A stretch of 64,000 nucleotides of DNA from a virus: positions 1-64,000 of IMG/VR virus record IMGVR_UViG_3300032092_000005. One strand, given 5' to 3'. Positions 25,552-33,591 of the stretch are shown one piece after another (within the stretch, counting starts at the first letter, position 1; every line of letters begins with the position of its first letter). Under the pieces are notes generated by a model. The model was given only the letters and a program-made list of their open reading frames with translations, was not told the origin of the DNA and did not search any database. Made by a program: the position numbers and the translations under genes.

Positions 25552-26658
25552 ATGAAACGAATTTCTCCTATTGACAATATGCTCGGATCCGAACCTGTGT
25601 GGGTTGCTGACACTGAGCATGACAATAAGATTTCTACTGTCAAAGCATTGAACTGGTACAATTACAATTGTTCCAAAAAAGATGCAAAAGAATTCATTCT
25701 TGACTACCTCAAAAAAGTGAATCGTTCTAAGGATGAAGTCGCAATAATCAAAGGCTTGCCCGACACAAAGGTGTCCCTGCAAGTCGGATGGCTTGCGCGG
25801 ATGATGTGCATGGGATTCGTTCCTAGCGATAACACTAAGAAGTTTTTCTGTGAAGGATACAAAAAGCTTTTGGTCGCTGAACAAAAAGAAGTTTCTGCTA
25901 CTGCTGCACCAGTCGTTGCTGCTGCTCCTGTAGTAAACATTCAGGATCGTATCCGCGAGAAGGCAAGCGAAGTCTCTGGAGAGATTGAAGGTCTGATTGA
26001 CGATTTTGTTATCAGCCGCTGCAAGACACCGATTGACGTTGAATCCTATGTTAAGAACCTCAAGTTGAGTTCCGTTGTTCTTAAGAAGGTGTGCGACAAT
26101 TTTGTCGACCACAGCAAAGAAATTACCGAAGCTATTGCTGGTAAGGACAAACAACTGGTTGAAGGCTATTCTCAATTCAGCAAAGTTGAACTCCGTCGGT
26201 TGCGTGAATTCATGGACTCAATTGTGACTGCAACAAACAATGTCGCAGTAGTGAGTAAGACTGTACGCAAAAAGCGCGTATCAAAAGAAAAGCCTGCTGC
26301 TATCCTAGTCGCAAAGGTTCAGTACCAAAAAGAATGTGCTGAGTTAAAGCTTAAGAGTATAACACCAGACAAGATGATTGGTGCGACACAAGTATGGACA
26401 TACAACACTAAGACAAAGCTCCTTGGTATGTACAGTGCAGAAAACGCAAAAGGCTTTAGCATGAAGGGCACTACACTCCAGAATTTTGATAGTGCAACAT
26501 CTATCGGAAAACGTCTCCGTAAGCCCGAAGTTGTTCTCAAGGAAGTCCTAGAGGCTGGCAAAGTTAAGCTGAAAAAGATTCTGCCAGACCTAAAAACTAA
26601 GGAATGTGTATTGACAGGACGTATGAATTCTGATACAATTATCCTTAAAGTAACATAA
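25552..26658 (+). CDS. Conserved phage protein of unknown function
   Basis: 368 residues: an N-terminal region with conserved Trp/Asn/Tyr (KALNWYNYNCSKKDAKEF), an Ala/Val linker, a helical centre (IRDRI-like QDRIREKASEVSGEIEGLI), a basic stretch (VRKKRVSKEKPA) and a C-terminal beta-rich domain (GATQVWTYNTKTKLLGMY). I recall such proteins beside rnh in marine T4-like phages but no function. Basic regions would suit nucleic-acid binding. Confidence 0.55.
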   Translation: MKRISPIDNMLGSEPVWVADTEHDNKISTVKALNWYNYNCSKKDAKEFILDYLKKVNRSKDEVAIIKGLPDTKVSLQVGWLARMMCMGFVPSDNTKKFFCEGYKKLLVAEQKEVSATAAPVVAAAPVVNIQDRIREKASEVSGEIEGLIDDFVISRCKTPIDVESYVKNLKLSSVVLKKVCDNFVDHSKEITEAIAGKDKQLVEGYSQFSKVELRRLREFMDSIVTATNNVAVVSKTVRKKRVSKEKPAAILVAKVQYQKECAELKLKSITPDKMIGATQVWTYNTKTKLLGMYSAENAKGFSMKGTTLQNFDSATSIGKRLRKPEVVLKEVLEAGKVKLKKILPDLKTKECVLTGRMNSDTIILKVT

Positions 26659-26669
26659 ACTATACCTAT

Positions 26670-27530
26670 ATGATTCTGCTCGACCTAAACCAAGTCATGA
26701 TTTCAAACCTCATGATGCAGCCCGATATCGCTAAAGGCGTTGACGAAAACATGGTACGTCACATGGTGCTGAATAGCATTCGTGGCTACAATGTGAAATT
26801 CAAAGAAAAGTATGGTGAGATTATCATCTGTACCGATTCTACAAAGTACTGGCGCAAAGATATCTTTCCTTACTACAAAGCTGCACGGAAGAAGTCCCGA
26901 GAAGATTCTCCGTTCGATTGGAATCTAATCTTCCAGACGTTGAATAAAATTCGTGAAGAGTTGAAAGAGTATTCTCCGTACCGTGTACTGCATGTTGACA
27001 AGACGGAAGCGGATGACATTATTGGTACACTTTGCCACAAGTATGGTGTACAACTAAACAACAGTGCAACAGAAAAGATTCTGATCCTGTCTAGCGATAA
27101 AGACTTTATGCAATTGCAGAAGTACACTAACGTAGAACAATATAGTCCTATGGCTAAGAAGTTTCTCAAGGCTGATGACGCAGAAGAATTCCTGAAACTG
27201 CACATTATCAAAGGCGATACTGGTGACGGCATTCCTAACTTCCTATCAGAAGATGATGCTATTGTTGCAGGTGTGCGCCAAAAAGCTGTAACTGAGAAAA
27301 AGCTAAATATATGGCTAAAAGAAGAACCACAAGTTTTTTGCGATAGCGATATGCTGCGGAGATACAAGCGTAATGAGGCTCTAATTGACCTCAGCAAAGT
27401 TCCTGCTGAATATCAAGAAAGCATACTGAATACATACAATGGTACCCCTAAAAAAGGTCGTGAGAAACTTTTAACATACTTTATCAAGAATCGCATGAAG
27501 CTATTGATAGAACACCTACAGGAATTTTAA
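26670..27530 (+). CDS. RNase H / 5'-3' exonuclease (T4 Rnh type)
   Basis: A FEN-like nuclease: LDLNQVM (first Asp), CTDSTKYWRKDIFPYYKAAR (helical gateway region), KTEADDIIG and LSSDKDFMQL (acidic clusters), and IKGDTGDGIPN (helix-hairpin region). It removes RNA primers from lagging-strand fragments, complementing the primase. 286 residues is near T4 Rnh (305). Confidence 0.88.
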   Translation: MILLDLNQVMISNLMMQPDIAKGVDENMVRHMVLNSIRGYNVKFKEKYGEIIICTDSTKYWRKDIFPYYKAARKKSREDSPFDWNLIFQTLNKIREELKEYSPYRVLHVDKTEADDIIGTLCHKYGVQLNNSATEKILILSSDKDFMQLQKYTNVEQYSPMAKKFLKADDAEEFLKLHIIKGDTGDGIPNFLSEDDAIVAGVRQKAVTEKKLNIWLKEEPQVFCDSDMLRRYKRNEALIDLSKVPAEYQESILNTYNGTPKKGREKLLTYFIKNRMKLLIEHLQEF

Positions 27531-27531
27531 A

Positions 27532-27978
27532 ATGGCAATGGACATTACTAAGTCAACACTACCCGAACTGCTACAGCACATTTCGGAACTACCAGCATCA
27601 AAGAAAGTTGATGCACTAAGAGAAATTGGCAATCTTAAACCAGCACTTCAGGAAGCATTGATGCTAACGTATCACAATGCAATTCAATTTGATTTGCCTC
27701 CAGGTATACCTCCGTACCGACCATTAGATATGCCTGAGAATTGGGGATACAATCGTCTACCAAAAGAGTTACGTAAGTTTAAATATTTCGTAAAAGGATT
27801 TAACGTTACTCCTCTAAAGCGCGAAACAATTTTCATCGAAATGCTTGAATCGGTTTCTCCAGAGGAAGCAAAGCTTGTTCTTATGATCAAGGATAAAAAG
27901 CTAACATACAAAGGCATCACTAAGAAGGTTGTCATGGAAGCAATGCCACAGATTTTTTACGGAGAAGTCGCTGAGTAA
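27532..27978 (+). CDS. Conserved phage protein (DUF6433-like)
   Basis: 148 residues; DLPPGIPPYRP... and FKYFVKG... with RETIFIEMLESVSPEEAKLVLMIKD are patterns of a small phage family often placed beside replication genes (DUF6433 from memory). Follows rnh by one base. Function unknown. Confidence 0.65.
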   Translation: MAMDITKSTLPELLQHISELPASKKVDALREIGNLKPALQEALMLTYHNAIQFDLPPGIPPYRPLDMPENWGYNRLPKELRKFKYFVKGFNVTPLKRETIFIEMLESVSPEEAKLVLMIKDKKLTYKGITKKVVMEAMPQIFYGEVAE

Positions 27979-27981
27979 TAT

Positions 27982-28182
27982 ATGTCTAAGACTAATAAAG
28001 ATAAGAAGAGTTTTCAAGGTTTCCGTGAGTTTTATGCGGATGATGATCGACCTAAAAAGAAGCCGAATGCAATTAGAGAATCCTCAAAAGATAAGTTGAG
28101 GTTCAAAGAGAGAATTAAGAATATCGATATCAATAAACTTCATGATGAAGATTTTGATGAAGATGATTACTGCAACGTTTAA
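27982..28182 (+). CDS. Small highly charged protein
   Basis: 66 residues, Lys-rich N-terminal half and Asp/Glu-rich C-terminal end (HDEDFDEDDY). Probably disordered. No family recognised; kept because of its tight spacing after the preceding gene. Confidence 0.5.
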   Translation: MSKTNKDKKSFQGFREFYADDDRPKKKPNAIRESSKDKLRFKERIKNIDINKLHDEDFDEDDYCNV

Positions 28183-28206
28183 CAACACACACACTGAGGA
28201 TTTATT

Positions 28207-28398
28207 ATGAAAAACAACATTATCGCAATGGTTTTGATTTTGGTAGCAATTATTGCTATTGTTTTTGGACCGCTTGCATTGATCTGGGCGCTGAATACAC
28301 TATTCGGATTAACAATTGAATACGGATTCTTTCAATGGCTAGCTGCACTCATTTTGGCTGGCGCAGTAAAGGCTAACGTAAACGTAAACAAGTCTTAA
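28207..28398 (+). CDS. Small two-helix membrane protein
   Basis: 63 residues with two hydrophobic helices (IIAMVLILVAIIAIVFGPLA and about 40-56). Ribosome site TGAGGA. Directly followed by a strong terminator. Function unknown. Confidence 0.6.
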   Translation: MKNNIIAMVLILVAIIAIVFGPLALIWALNTLFGLTIEYGFFQWLAALILAGAVKANVNVNKS

Positions 28399-28412
28399 AA
28401 AACTGACCCGAT

Positions 28413-28457
28413 AAGAGCAAAATGCTTACTTTTTAAGCATTTTTGCTCTTTTTTGTT
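28413..28457 (+). terminator. Rho-independent terminator
   Basis: Stem 28413-28428 / 28434-28450 (16-17 bp with one bulged base) closing on a CTTTT loop, then TTTTGTTT. Outer bases GACCC (28405-28409) and GGGTC (28464-28468) also pair. Ends the rnh operon before the early-gene region. Confidence 0.9.
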
Positions 28458-28471
28458 TCTATAGGGTCAAA

Positions 28472-28532
28472 GTTGCATAAAAACAACACTGCTGAAAATA
28501 GTTGTTGACACTGGTTCGGATCCTGCTATACT
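28472..28532 (+). promoter_or_regulatory. Early promoter module A with GTTG-N8-CAAC operator
   Basis: Palindrome GTTGCATAAAAACAAC (28472-28487), 17-base gap, TTGACA (28505-28510), 16-base spacer, TATACT (28527-28532), then a leader containing AGAGCCTTAGACAGACAAAA shared with module E. Confidence 0.85.
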
Positions 28533-28561
28533 AGAGCCTTAGACAGACAAAAGGACTCTAT

Positions 28562-28972
28562 ATGGCTTACATGAACCAAGAACGCAAAGCGAAAATCAAA
28601 GCAAACCTCGACAAGGCTCTTAAGGGCACTGGTGTGAAGTACTCCTTGAAGTGCTCCAACTTGTCTATCACATGCACTATCAAGTCGGCTCCTGTTGACT
28701 TCATTGCAAACTCCAACGAAACTTGCGGCGCTGACTTCTACCAAGTTTCACGCGGTTTTCAGCCAGAGAAGTCTGGTTATTCTCAAGTGAATCCCTACCA
28801 CTTCAAAGACCATTATTCTGGCAAAGCTCTGGAATTGATGACTAAGATTGTGAAGTCTATGTACTCAGCCGACTACTACGACAATTCGGACGCTATGACC
28901 GACTATTTTGACACCGCATATTATGTGAACGTAAATGTTGGTCGTTGGGACAAACCTTTCGTGGTAGCCTAA
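28562..28972 (+). CDS. LPD29-like small protein
   Basis: 136 residues. MAYMNQERKAKIKANLDKAL, KYSLKCSNLSITCTIKSAPVD and a C-terminal DYFDTAYYVNVNVGRWDKPF fit the LPD29 domain found in phages and mobile elements. Biochemical role unknown. First gene behind promoter module A, so presumably expressed early. Confidence 0.65.
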   Translation: MAYMNQERKAKIKANLDKALKGTGVKYSLKCSNLSITCTIKSAPVDFIANSNETCGADFYQVSRGFQPEKSGYSQVNPYHFKDHYSGKALELMTKIVKSMYSADYYDNSDAMTDYFDTAYYVNVNVGRWDKPFVVA

Positions 28973-28976
28973 TCAT

Positions 28977-29207
28977 ATGGCTAACATGCAATTCCTGCGG
29001 AAGCTTGCGTATGATGAACTTTATGATACGCTATTTTTCGCTACTGGTGAAATTCCAGTCCGTACAAAAACTGATGAATTCTGGACTGTGACTGCGGGTC
29101 CGTTCAGTCTCAAGATTGTAAACAATCGGAATATCACCGTGAATGGCGAACGGTGCAAGTCTGCTCCAGAAGCCAAATTCGTTATCCAAGACCTCTTGGT
29201 AGTGTGA
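28977..29207 (+). CDS. Small hypothetical protein
   Basis: 76 residues, mixed alpha/beta, TKTDEFWTVTAGPFSLKIVNN. Three bases after the LPD29-like gene, same operon. No family recognised. Confidence 0.5.
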   Translation: MANMQFLRKLAYDELYDTLFFATGEIPVRTKTDEFWTVTAGPFSLKIVNNRNITVNGERCKSAPEAKFVIQDLLVV

Positions 29208-29234
29208 CATTTTTACAACACTTTTGAAAAAAGC

Positions 29235-29264
29235 TTGCACAAAGCACCAAAAGTGTGGTATAAT
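29235..29264 (+). promoter_or_regulatory. Promoter candidate
   Basis: TTGCAC (29235-29240), 18-base spacer, TATAAT (29259-29264). A CAAC half-site (29216-29219) lies 15 bases upstream, so it may be a degenerate member of the early promoter family. Confidence 0.6.
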
Positions 29265-29299
29265 AGAACTTGTTTCTAAGACTAATAAAGGAATTTGAT

Positions 29300-29431
29300 A
29301 TGGATATTATAGATATTGAACTGACACTAGAAGAATACGTTGAGGCACAAGTCCTCGCGTACCTTGATGAACTGCGTGAGCAAGAGGTTGTATTTACTAT
29401 GCTGACGGTTTCTGGTTGGGACTGTGCTTGA
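29300..29431 (+). CDS. Acidic 43-residue protein
   Basis: ATG 29300 after a good ribosome site (AAAGGAA). Sequence pattern DIIDIELTLEEYVEAQVLAYLDEL, helical and acidic. Its stop overlaps the -35 of the next promoter. Small acidic early proteins often act on host targets; no evidence for a specific one. Confidence 0.55.
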   Translation: MDIIDIELTLEEYVEAQVLAYLDELREQEVVFTMLTVSGWDCA

Positions 29432-29456
29432 CAAAGCCGTGTTCCCGTTGTATAAT
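29428..29456 (+). promoter_or_regulatory. Consensus sigma70 promoter
   Basis: TTGACA (29428-29433), 17-base spacer, TATAAT (29451-29456): a perfect consensus match. Confidence 0.85.
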
Positions 29457-29493
29457 GAACCTGTAAGTTAAATTTTTGATTAAGGAAAACATC

Positions 29494-29976
29494 ATGAGTA
29501 AATTGTCCCACCAAGCTAAAGTCTATAACGCACTAGCATCCGCTGGTCTTGGCGTTCCTGTAACCGTTGAGAGTCTGTTGGCTATCGAAGGTATTCTGCC
29601 CTACAAGTTGTCGGCTTATGTTCTATATGCTAAGATCGATTACGGCGCTGGTATTGCTCCGATTCGTGACGGTCGTAAAGTAACTGCGTACCAAATGTTT
29701 GACCTGGGTCGAGGCTTGCCTGCTGCTGGCGCTGTTAAAGCTAAAGCTGCCAATGTTCCTAATCCCAACAAGCCTCAGGCTAAAAAAGTGTCGATACCCA
29801 AGGCACCTAAAGTTGTAGCTGTTAAAGCTCCTAAGGCAGTCAAGGCACCTAAGCGTGAGATTACTGCCGAAATGATGGCTGATGACCGAATCGTTGATGT
29901 TCTGGATGATTTGATGGGCGATATTCAATATGCAGAAGATCGTGCCTTTGCCAGCTCTTATGTTGCATCTATGTAA
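29494..29976 (+). CDS. Hypothetical protein with basic Pro/Ala/Lys linker
   Basis: 160 residues from ATG 29494 (TAAGGAAAAC ribosome site). N-terminal helical domain (SHQAKVYNALASAGLGVPV), then a repetitive basic linker (KAPKAVKAPK), then an acidic helix (ADDRIVDVLDDLMGDI). The N-terminal part could be a small winged helix. No family assigned. Confidence 0.55.
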   Translation: MSKLSHQAKVYNALASAGLGVPVTVESLLAIEGILPYKLSAYVLYAKIDYGAGIAPIRDGRKVTAYQMFDLGRGLPAAGAVKAKAANVPNPNKPQAKKVSIPKAPKVVAVKAPKAVKAPKREITAEMMADDRIVDVLDDLMGDIQYAEDRAFASSYVASM

Positions 29977-29984
29977 AGAATGAA

Positions 29985-30149
29985 ATGTCTCCTGAACTTG
30001 AAGCTGTAGTTACTCAATTGATCCTAGAAGCATGGAACTATTGTCTGTTTGATGAGGAAGTTGTTGACTACGTGTGTGCCCGCTGTGATGCTACTCCTTC
30101 GGAAGTAGAAGAAATTTCCGATGCACTATACAATGATATGCGTGATTGA
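29985..30149 (+). CDS. Small acidic protein with Cys pair
   Basis: 54 residues, ATG 29985 just after the upstream stop. Helical and acidic, with VCARCDATPSEVEEISDAL: one CxxC and a helix-turn-helix-like end. Function unknown. Confidence 0.5.
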   Translation: MSPELEAVVTQLILEAWNYCLFDEEVVDYVCARCDATPSEVEEISDALYNDMRD

Positions 30150-30165
30150 TTAAAAAAGGATTGCT

Positions 30166-30474
30166 ATGATAGATGAATTAGAAGTTGATAAGGTACGAAA
30201 GATTGGTGACTGGACCGAGTCCGAAAAGGCTGAGTTTGTGTCATGGATTTATGGTGTGCTTAAGTCTACAGAAAAGGTAACTGTAACCTTTGAGAAGAAG
30301 GACGGGACTGTCCGGGAGATGAACTGTACCCTAAAAGATGTTCCAGCCTACGTTCCCAAGACGGATATCGTAAGGAAAAAGAGCGAATCCACGATTTCAG
30401 TATATGATATTGACAACCAAGACTGGCGGTCCTTCAGGATCGATTCGGTCCGGCAAGTAGGATTCACCCTCTGA
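30166..30474 (+). CDS. DUF2693/SH3-like small protein
   Basis: 102 residues. KVTVTFEKKDGTVREMNCTL and ISVYDIDNQDWRSFRIDSV fit the small SH3-like beta-barrel of phage DUF2693 proteins. Molecular role unknown. Followed by a terminator. Confidence 0.65.
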   Translation: MIDELEVDKVRKIGDWTESEKAEFVSWIYGVLKSTEKVTVTFEKKDGTVREMNCTLKDVPAYVPKTDIVRKKSESTISVYDIDNQDWRSFRIDSVRQVGFTL

Positions 30475-30493
30475 AAAACTGGCCAGACCACTC

Positions 30494-30519
30494 AAAACCG
30501 CCGCTCCAGGCGGTTTTTT
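30494..30519 (+). terminator. Rho-independent terminator
   Basis: AAAACCGCC, loop GCTCCA, GGCGGTTTTTT. The bases 30520-30580 that follow show no gene. Confidence 0.9.
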
Positions 30520-30581
30520 ACGTCTATACGTACTCTCCTATTCCCCACCAGCCTAAAGTCGCCGGTGCCCTCTCCTGGCGC

Positions 30582-30651
30582 GTTGTTTTTATGCAACAAA
30601 ACCAAAAATAGTTAAAATAGTTGTTGACAATGGCACTGGACCTGTTATTAT
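30582..30651 (+). promoter_or_regulatory. Early promoter module B
   Basis: GTTGTTTTTATGCAAC (30582-30597; the exact reverse complement of the operator in modules A and E), TTGACA (30624-30629), 16-base spacer, TATTAT (30646-30651). Here the gap from palindrome to -35 is 26 bases, about one helical turn more than in the other copies. Confidence 0.8.
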
Positions 30652-30680
30652 AGAGTCTTAGAGATTGAAAAGGAACTGAA

Positions 30681-30761
30681 ATGACTATCTTACTTGTGAT
30701 TTTTGCTGTTTTTGTGACTGTTGGTGCCTTGGCTAGTTCGTCTGTTAAGACGCTAGGCTGA
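30681..30761 (+). CDS. 26-residue hydrophobic peptide with its own promoter
   Basis: ATG 30681 behind AAAGGAAC; the peptide MTILLVIFAVFVTVGALASS plus a six-residue basic/polar end is a single membrane helix. It sits alone between two copies of the early promoter, which argues that it is really expressed. Small phage membrane peptides often inhibit host membrane enzymes; no target known. Confidence 0.6.
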   Translation: MTILLVIFAVFVTVGALASSSVKTLG

Positions 30762-30821
30762 GTTGTAAAAAAACAACACTATGAAAATAGTTGTTGACAA
30801 ACCCACCAGACCTGTTATTAT
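30762..30821 (+). promoter_or_regulatory. Early promoter module C
   Basis: GTTGTAAAAAAACAAC (30762-30777), 16-base gap, TTGACA (30794-30799), 16-base spacer, TATTAT (30816-30821), leader AGAGTCTTAGAGATTGAAAA identical to modules B and D. Confidence 0.85.
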
Positions 30822-30850
30822 AGAGTCTTAGAGATTGAAAAGGAACTGAT

Positions 30851-31192
30851 ATGTTTGAAGTAGTTGACGGAATGAATGAATATCTTGAATGCATCAAGGC
30901 TGACTATTACAGTTGGATCGGACCAAATGCTAACGATATTCAACGTGATATGGCAGCCGACTTTTGTGCTGGCTTGACAGTTGAAGTTGGTTCCCGTTAT
31001 GCCAAAGTTGTCTCTGGTCGCAACGGTGGTCAGCGTACAGTCCACTCCTTTGTTTGCTTGCGTGATATGGGCAAATTTACTAAGGGTGACATTCTGAAGG
31101 CTGCTGGTTGGGCTGCACCGGCACGAAATTTTGCCCGTGGTAACACAATGGCTCGAACCTTCCAAAACGTCCGTTGGACTGGTGCTATGTAA
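30851..31192 (+). CDS. Conserved small phage protein
   Basis: 113 residues. YAKVVSGRNGGQRTVHSFV and KFTKGDILKAAGWAAPARN followed by FARGN and VRWTGA are patterns of a small family widespread in marine phages. Alone behind promoter C. Function unknown. Confidence 0.6.
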   Translation: MFEVVDGMNEYLECIKADYYSWIGPNANDIQRDMAADFCAGLTVEVGSRYAKVVSGRNGGQRTVHSFVCLRDMGKFTKGDILKAAGWAAPARNFARGNTMARTFQNVRWTGAM

Positions 31193-31195
31193 GCT

Positions 31196-31256
31196 GTTGC
31201 AAAAAAACAACAACTGTGAAAATAGTTGTTGACAAACCTACCACTCCTGTTATTAT
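31196..31256 (+). promoter_or_regulatory. Early promoter module D
   Basis: GTTGCAAAAAAACAAC (31196-31211), 17-base gap, TTGACA (31229-31234), 16-base spacer, TATTAT (31251-31256). Confidence 0.85.
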
Positions 31257-31285
31257 AGAGTCTTAGAGATTGAAAAGGAACTGAA

Positions 31286-31552
31286 ATGCGTACCAAAACC
31301 TACATGCCCGGCTTCAAAAATTCCCAAAAGATGCGGATCATTCTGCGTAAGAATGACGTTTCGATTGGTATGTATTTGACAGTTAAGGATATCGTTTTCA
31401 ACTTTGCAACTACCTCCGCTGCCGAGGCTGCATATGAGGCTCTGTATTACTTGGCTCAGATGCGTAGGCTGGAGAAAAGTGCTGGTGGTTTAGTTCCTAC
31501 TGGCTTCGGTCGGAAGTGTGGGCAGTTTGACGTTCAATTAGATTTGGTTTAA
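31286..31552 (+). CDS. Small hypothetical protein
   Basis: 88 residues, basic N-terminus, helical centre (SAAEAAYEALYYLAQMRRLE). Start ATG 31286 after AAAAGGAACTGAA. No family recognised. First gene of the operon from promoter D. Confidence 0.55.
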   Translation: MRTKTYMPGFKNSQKMRIILRKNDVSIGMYLTVKDIVFNFATTSAAEAAYEALYYLAQMRRLEKSAGGLVPTGFGRKCGQFDVQLDLV

Positions 31553-31562
31553 GGAGTTTAGA

Positions 31563-31757
31563 ATGAATAGTTATGCAATGTATACGGATGCTGGCAATGC
31601 TGCTGTTGGTGCTATCGTCACCTTGGCTATCTCTCAAAATCTGTCATGGTCCGTTACTAACGGATTGCTAGAGGCTTTGAGTCAGGACGAGCGATTCTCC
31701 GAAGCTACTGACACCGCAGTCCGCGAGACTGTTTATTCCGCTTGTGATTTTAGTTGA
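31563..31757 (+). CDS. Small hypothetical protein
   Basis: 64 residues, Ala-rich helical (AAVGAIVTLAISQNLSWSV). Ribosome site AAGGAG. Same operon as 31286. Confidence 0.5.
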   Translation: MNSYAMYTDAGNAAVGAIVTLAISQNLSWSVTNGLLEALSQDERFSEATDTAVRETVYSACDFS

Positions 31758-31766
31758 AAGAAAAAA

Positions 31767-32000
31767 ATGGCTAATTTAGTTTATTGGTATGCTCAGTGTT
31801 TGGATGATGCCGATGCATACTCCATTGTTGCTAAAACAAAAAAGGAAGTCAAGGCGCAATTGGCTGACCGTAATGATTCTCGCTACGGTCCTATAGAACG
31901 TAAGGTTCTGCAATACCGTGATGCGTTTGACTTGTTTGACTGGGCTACTAGTGAAGGTGGTGGACGTGGTTGTGGTATGACTACTAATGATGTTGTTTAA
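31767..32000 (+). CDS. Small hypothetical protein
   Basis: 77 residues: VYWYAQCLDDADAYSIVAKT, a mixed fold, ending with a Gly-rich stretch (SEGGGRGCGM). Function unknown. Confidence 0.5.
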   Translation: MANLVYWYAQCLDDADAYSIVAKTKKEVKAQLADRNDSRYGPIERKVLQYRDAFDLFDWATSEGGGRGCGMTTNDVV

Positions 32001-32021
32001 TATTTTTTTTTGGAGCATGTA

Positions 32022-32228
32022 ATGAAATTTGAAACAACAATGGATCCTAAATTCCAATTTTGGATTTTTGCTGAGTATAAACCGGGCAAGCGAGTTACTA
32101 ATGATATGATAACTTTTGATACTAACCGACCGGATGTTCATGTAAACAAGTATGGCGTGATATTATTCCGATATCGGGATACAGCACAGAGATTGTTGGA
32201 AAAAGATTTCCCCAATACTCGACATTAA
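32022..32228 (+). CDS. Small hypothetical protein
   Basis: 68 residues from ATG 32022 (GGAG at 32012-32015). Beta-rich: FQFWIFAEYKPGKRV, then VHVNKYGVILFRYRD. No family recognised. Confidence 0.5.
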   Translation: MKFETTMDPKFQFWIFAEYKPGKRVTNDMITFDTNRPDVHVNKYGVILFRYRDTAQRLLEKDFPNTRH

Positions 32229-32247
32229 ATGGTTTTGGGTATATAAT
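32219..32247 (+). promoter_or_regulatory. Promoter candidate
   Basis: TCGACA (32219-32224), 17-base spacer, TATAAT (32242-32247), with the AGAGTCTTA leader typical of the early promoters but no palindrome upstream. Confidence 0.6.
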
Positions 32248-32272
32248 AGAGTCTTAATTAATTGGAGTTTGT

Positions 32273-32734
32273 ATGGGTACTCGGTCTTTTATCGGTGTGA
32301 TGCATGGTGATGTGTGCAAGGTTGTCTATTGCCATTGGGATGGATATCTCGAATACAATGGAAAAATTCTGTTTGAAAATTATGACAGTCCAAAAGCGAA
32401 CCATTTAGTTTCTCTTGGCAACTTGTCTATCTTGGGTCCGAACATCGGCGAAAAGCACGAATTCGAATGTTCTTATGCTTATGGTACTCCTGAGTATACC
32501 GCATGGCGTGAGAAAAAGTCCACTATGTGTACGTTCTATGGACGTGACCGTGGTGAAGCGGATACGGAATTTAAAACGTATACATCATTTTCTGCATTGG
32601 TTGATGCATTTGAAGGATCGTGGTGCGAGTACTGCTACATCATGAAGGACGGCGTCTGGTACATGTTTAATTCTGGAAATACTAGTCTCCGCCCACTGGC
32701 TGACGAACTGGCGAAATTGGACGCTGTTGCATAA
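32273..32734 (+). CDS. Conserved phage protein (GTRS-type)
   Basis: 153 residues. The opening MGTRSFIGVMHGDVCKVVYC followed by HWDGY is the start of a widespread phage/bacterial family of unknown function. Several aromatic and Cys residues. ATG 32273 after TTGGAG. Confidence 0.65.
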   Translation: MGTRSFIGVMHGDVCKVVYCHWDGYLEYNGKILFENYDSPKANHLVSLGNLSILGPNIGEKHEFECSYAYGTPEYTAWREKKSTMCTFYGRDRGEADTEFKTYTSFSALVDAFEGSWCEYCYIMKDGVWYMFNSGNTSLRPLADELAKLDAVA

Positions 32735-32786
32735 AAACAACAGAACCAAAAATAGTTGTTGACATTGATTCCAGGTGTGGTATAAT
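32726..32786 (+). promoter_or_regulatory. Early promoter module E
   Basis: GTTGCATAAAAACAAC (32726-32741, inside the end of the upstream gene), 17-base gap, TTGACA (32759-32764), 16-base spacer, TATAAT (32781-32786). Confidence 0.88.
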
Positions 32787-32817
32787 AGAGCCTTAGACAG
32801 ACAAAAGGAACATCAAA

Positions 32818-33063
32818 ATGCAAACAGTTAACGAGCAGTCTCTTTGGGAAATCCAAGCTTACGGTGCCAAAAAGTCTGAAATTCTTGAATCGGTTACAGA
32901 ATCGATTACATTCAAGCTTTCAGGTGTCGGCATGGTGATTGCTTCTTATTTGTCCGATGCACAGGAAATGATTGAACATGGTTCGTCCAATGATGCACGA
33001 CAATACATCAACATTGCAAAAATGCTGATGATGGAATTCAACCTCGGTTTTAAGGATCGTTAA
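32818..33063 (+). CDS. Small helical hypothetical protein
   Basis: 81 residues, almost all helix (SLWEIQAYGAKKSEILESV). First gene behind promoter E. No family recognised. Confidence 0.5.
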   Translation: MQTVNEQSLWEIQAYGAKKSEILESVTESITFKLSGVGMVIASYLSDAQEMIEHGSSNDARQYINIAKMLMMEFNLGFKDR

Positions 33064-33067
33064 TATC

Positions 33068-33412
33068 ATGATGCTAGTTATCACTACCCAAGTCTATGAG
33101 AATTATGGCGCCCATGATTGGGACGGTGAGGGCGAGTGTCCTCAGTACTGGAAAGCTAAAGGTGGTTCTGAGTACAAGGTACTTGACATACCTCTAAATA
33201 TCGACTATAATAACCTTGTGAAGTTTGCATTGTCTGGTATTGAACAGGACAATGAACACTACCGCGAGACTATGATTAGCTGGAGCATACAGTCTGATGA
33301 CTACCTTTCATGGTTCGAAATTTCGCAGTTGGAGTATGATGGCACTATTGCGTATCCAGAACCGTCAATGACATATGAACAAGTAATGGAAAAACAGAAG
33401 GAATTAGCATGA
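33068..33412 (+). CDS. Conserved small phage protein
   Basis: 114 residues; LVITTQVYENYGAHDWDGEG then CPQYWKAKGGSEY is a pattern repeatedly seen in phages. Two adjacent ATGs (33068, 33071). Stop overlaps the next start (ATGA). Function unknown. Confidence 0.6.
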   Translation: MMLVITTQVYENYGAHDWDGEGECPQYWKAKGGSEYKVLDIPLNIDYNNLVKFALSGIEQDNEHYRETMISWSIQSDDYLSWFEISQLEYDGTIAYPEPSMTYEQVMEKQKELA

Positions 33413-33591
33413 GTAAAATGGCAAGTCTCCACATGGAAATGATGGAGTTAATTGAACAGGGATATGGTCCAGCTGCAATTGCTGCAATGACTAATGCTCC
33501 TCTTAATGTAGTGCAAGACTTTTTTGATACAGCTATGCGAGATAGCTGGAATGGACAAGACTATGATGAAAGTGAAATTGGAATTACCTAA
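33409..33591 (+). CDS. Small helix-turn-helix-like protein
   Basis: 60 residues; EQGYGPAAIAAMTNAPLNVV has the spacing of a helix-turn-helix, as in small regulators. No proof of DNA binding. Overlaps both neighbours. Confidence 0.5.
   Translation: MSKMASLHMEMMELIEQGYGPAAIAAMTNAPLNVVQDFFDTAMRDSWNGQDYDESEIGIT

Noticed and set aside
25036-26175. 379-codon minus-strand frame
   Set aside because: It spans two well-supported plus-strand genes and has a composition and Cys/His richness typical of a shadow frame.
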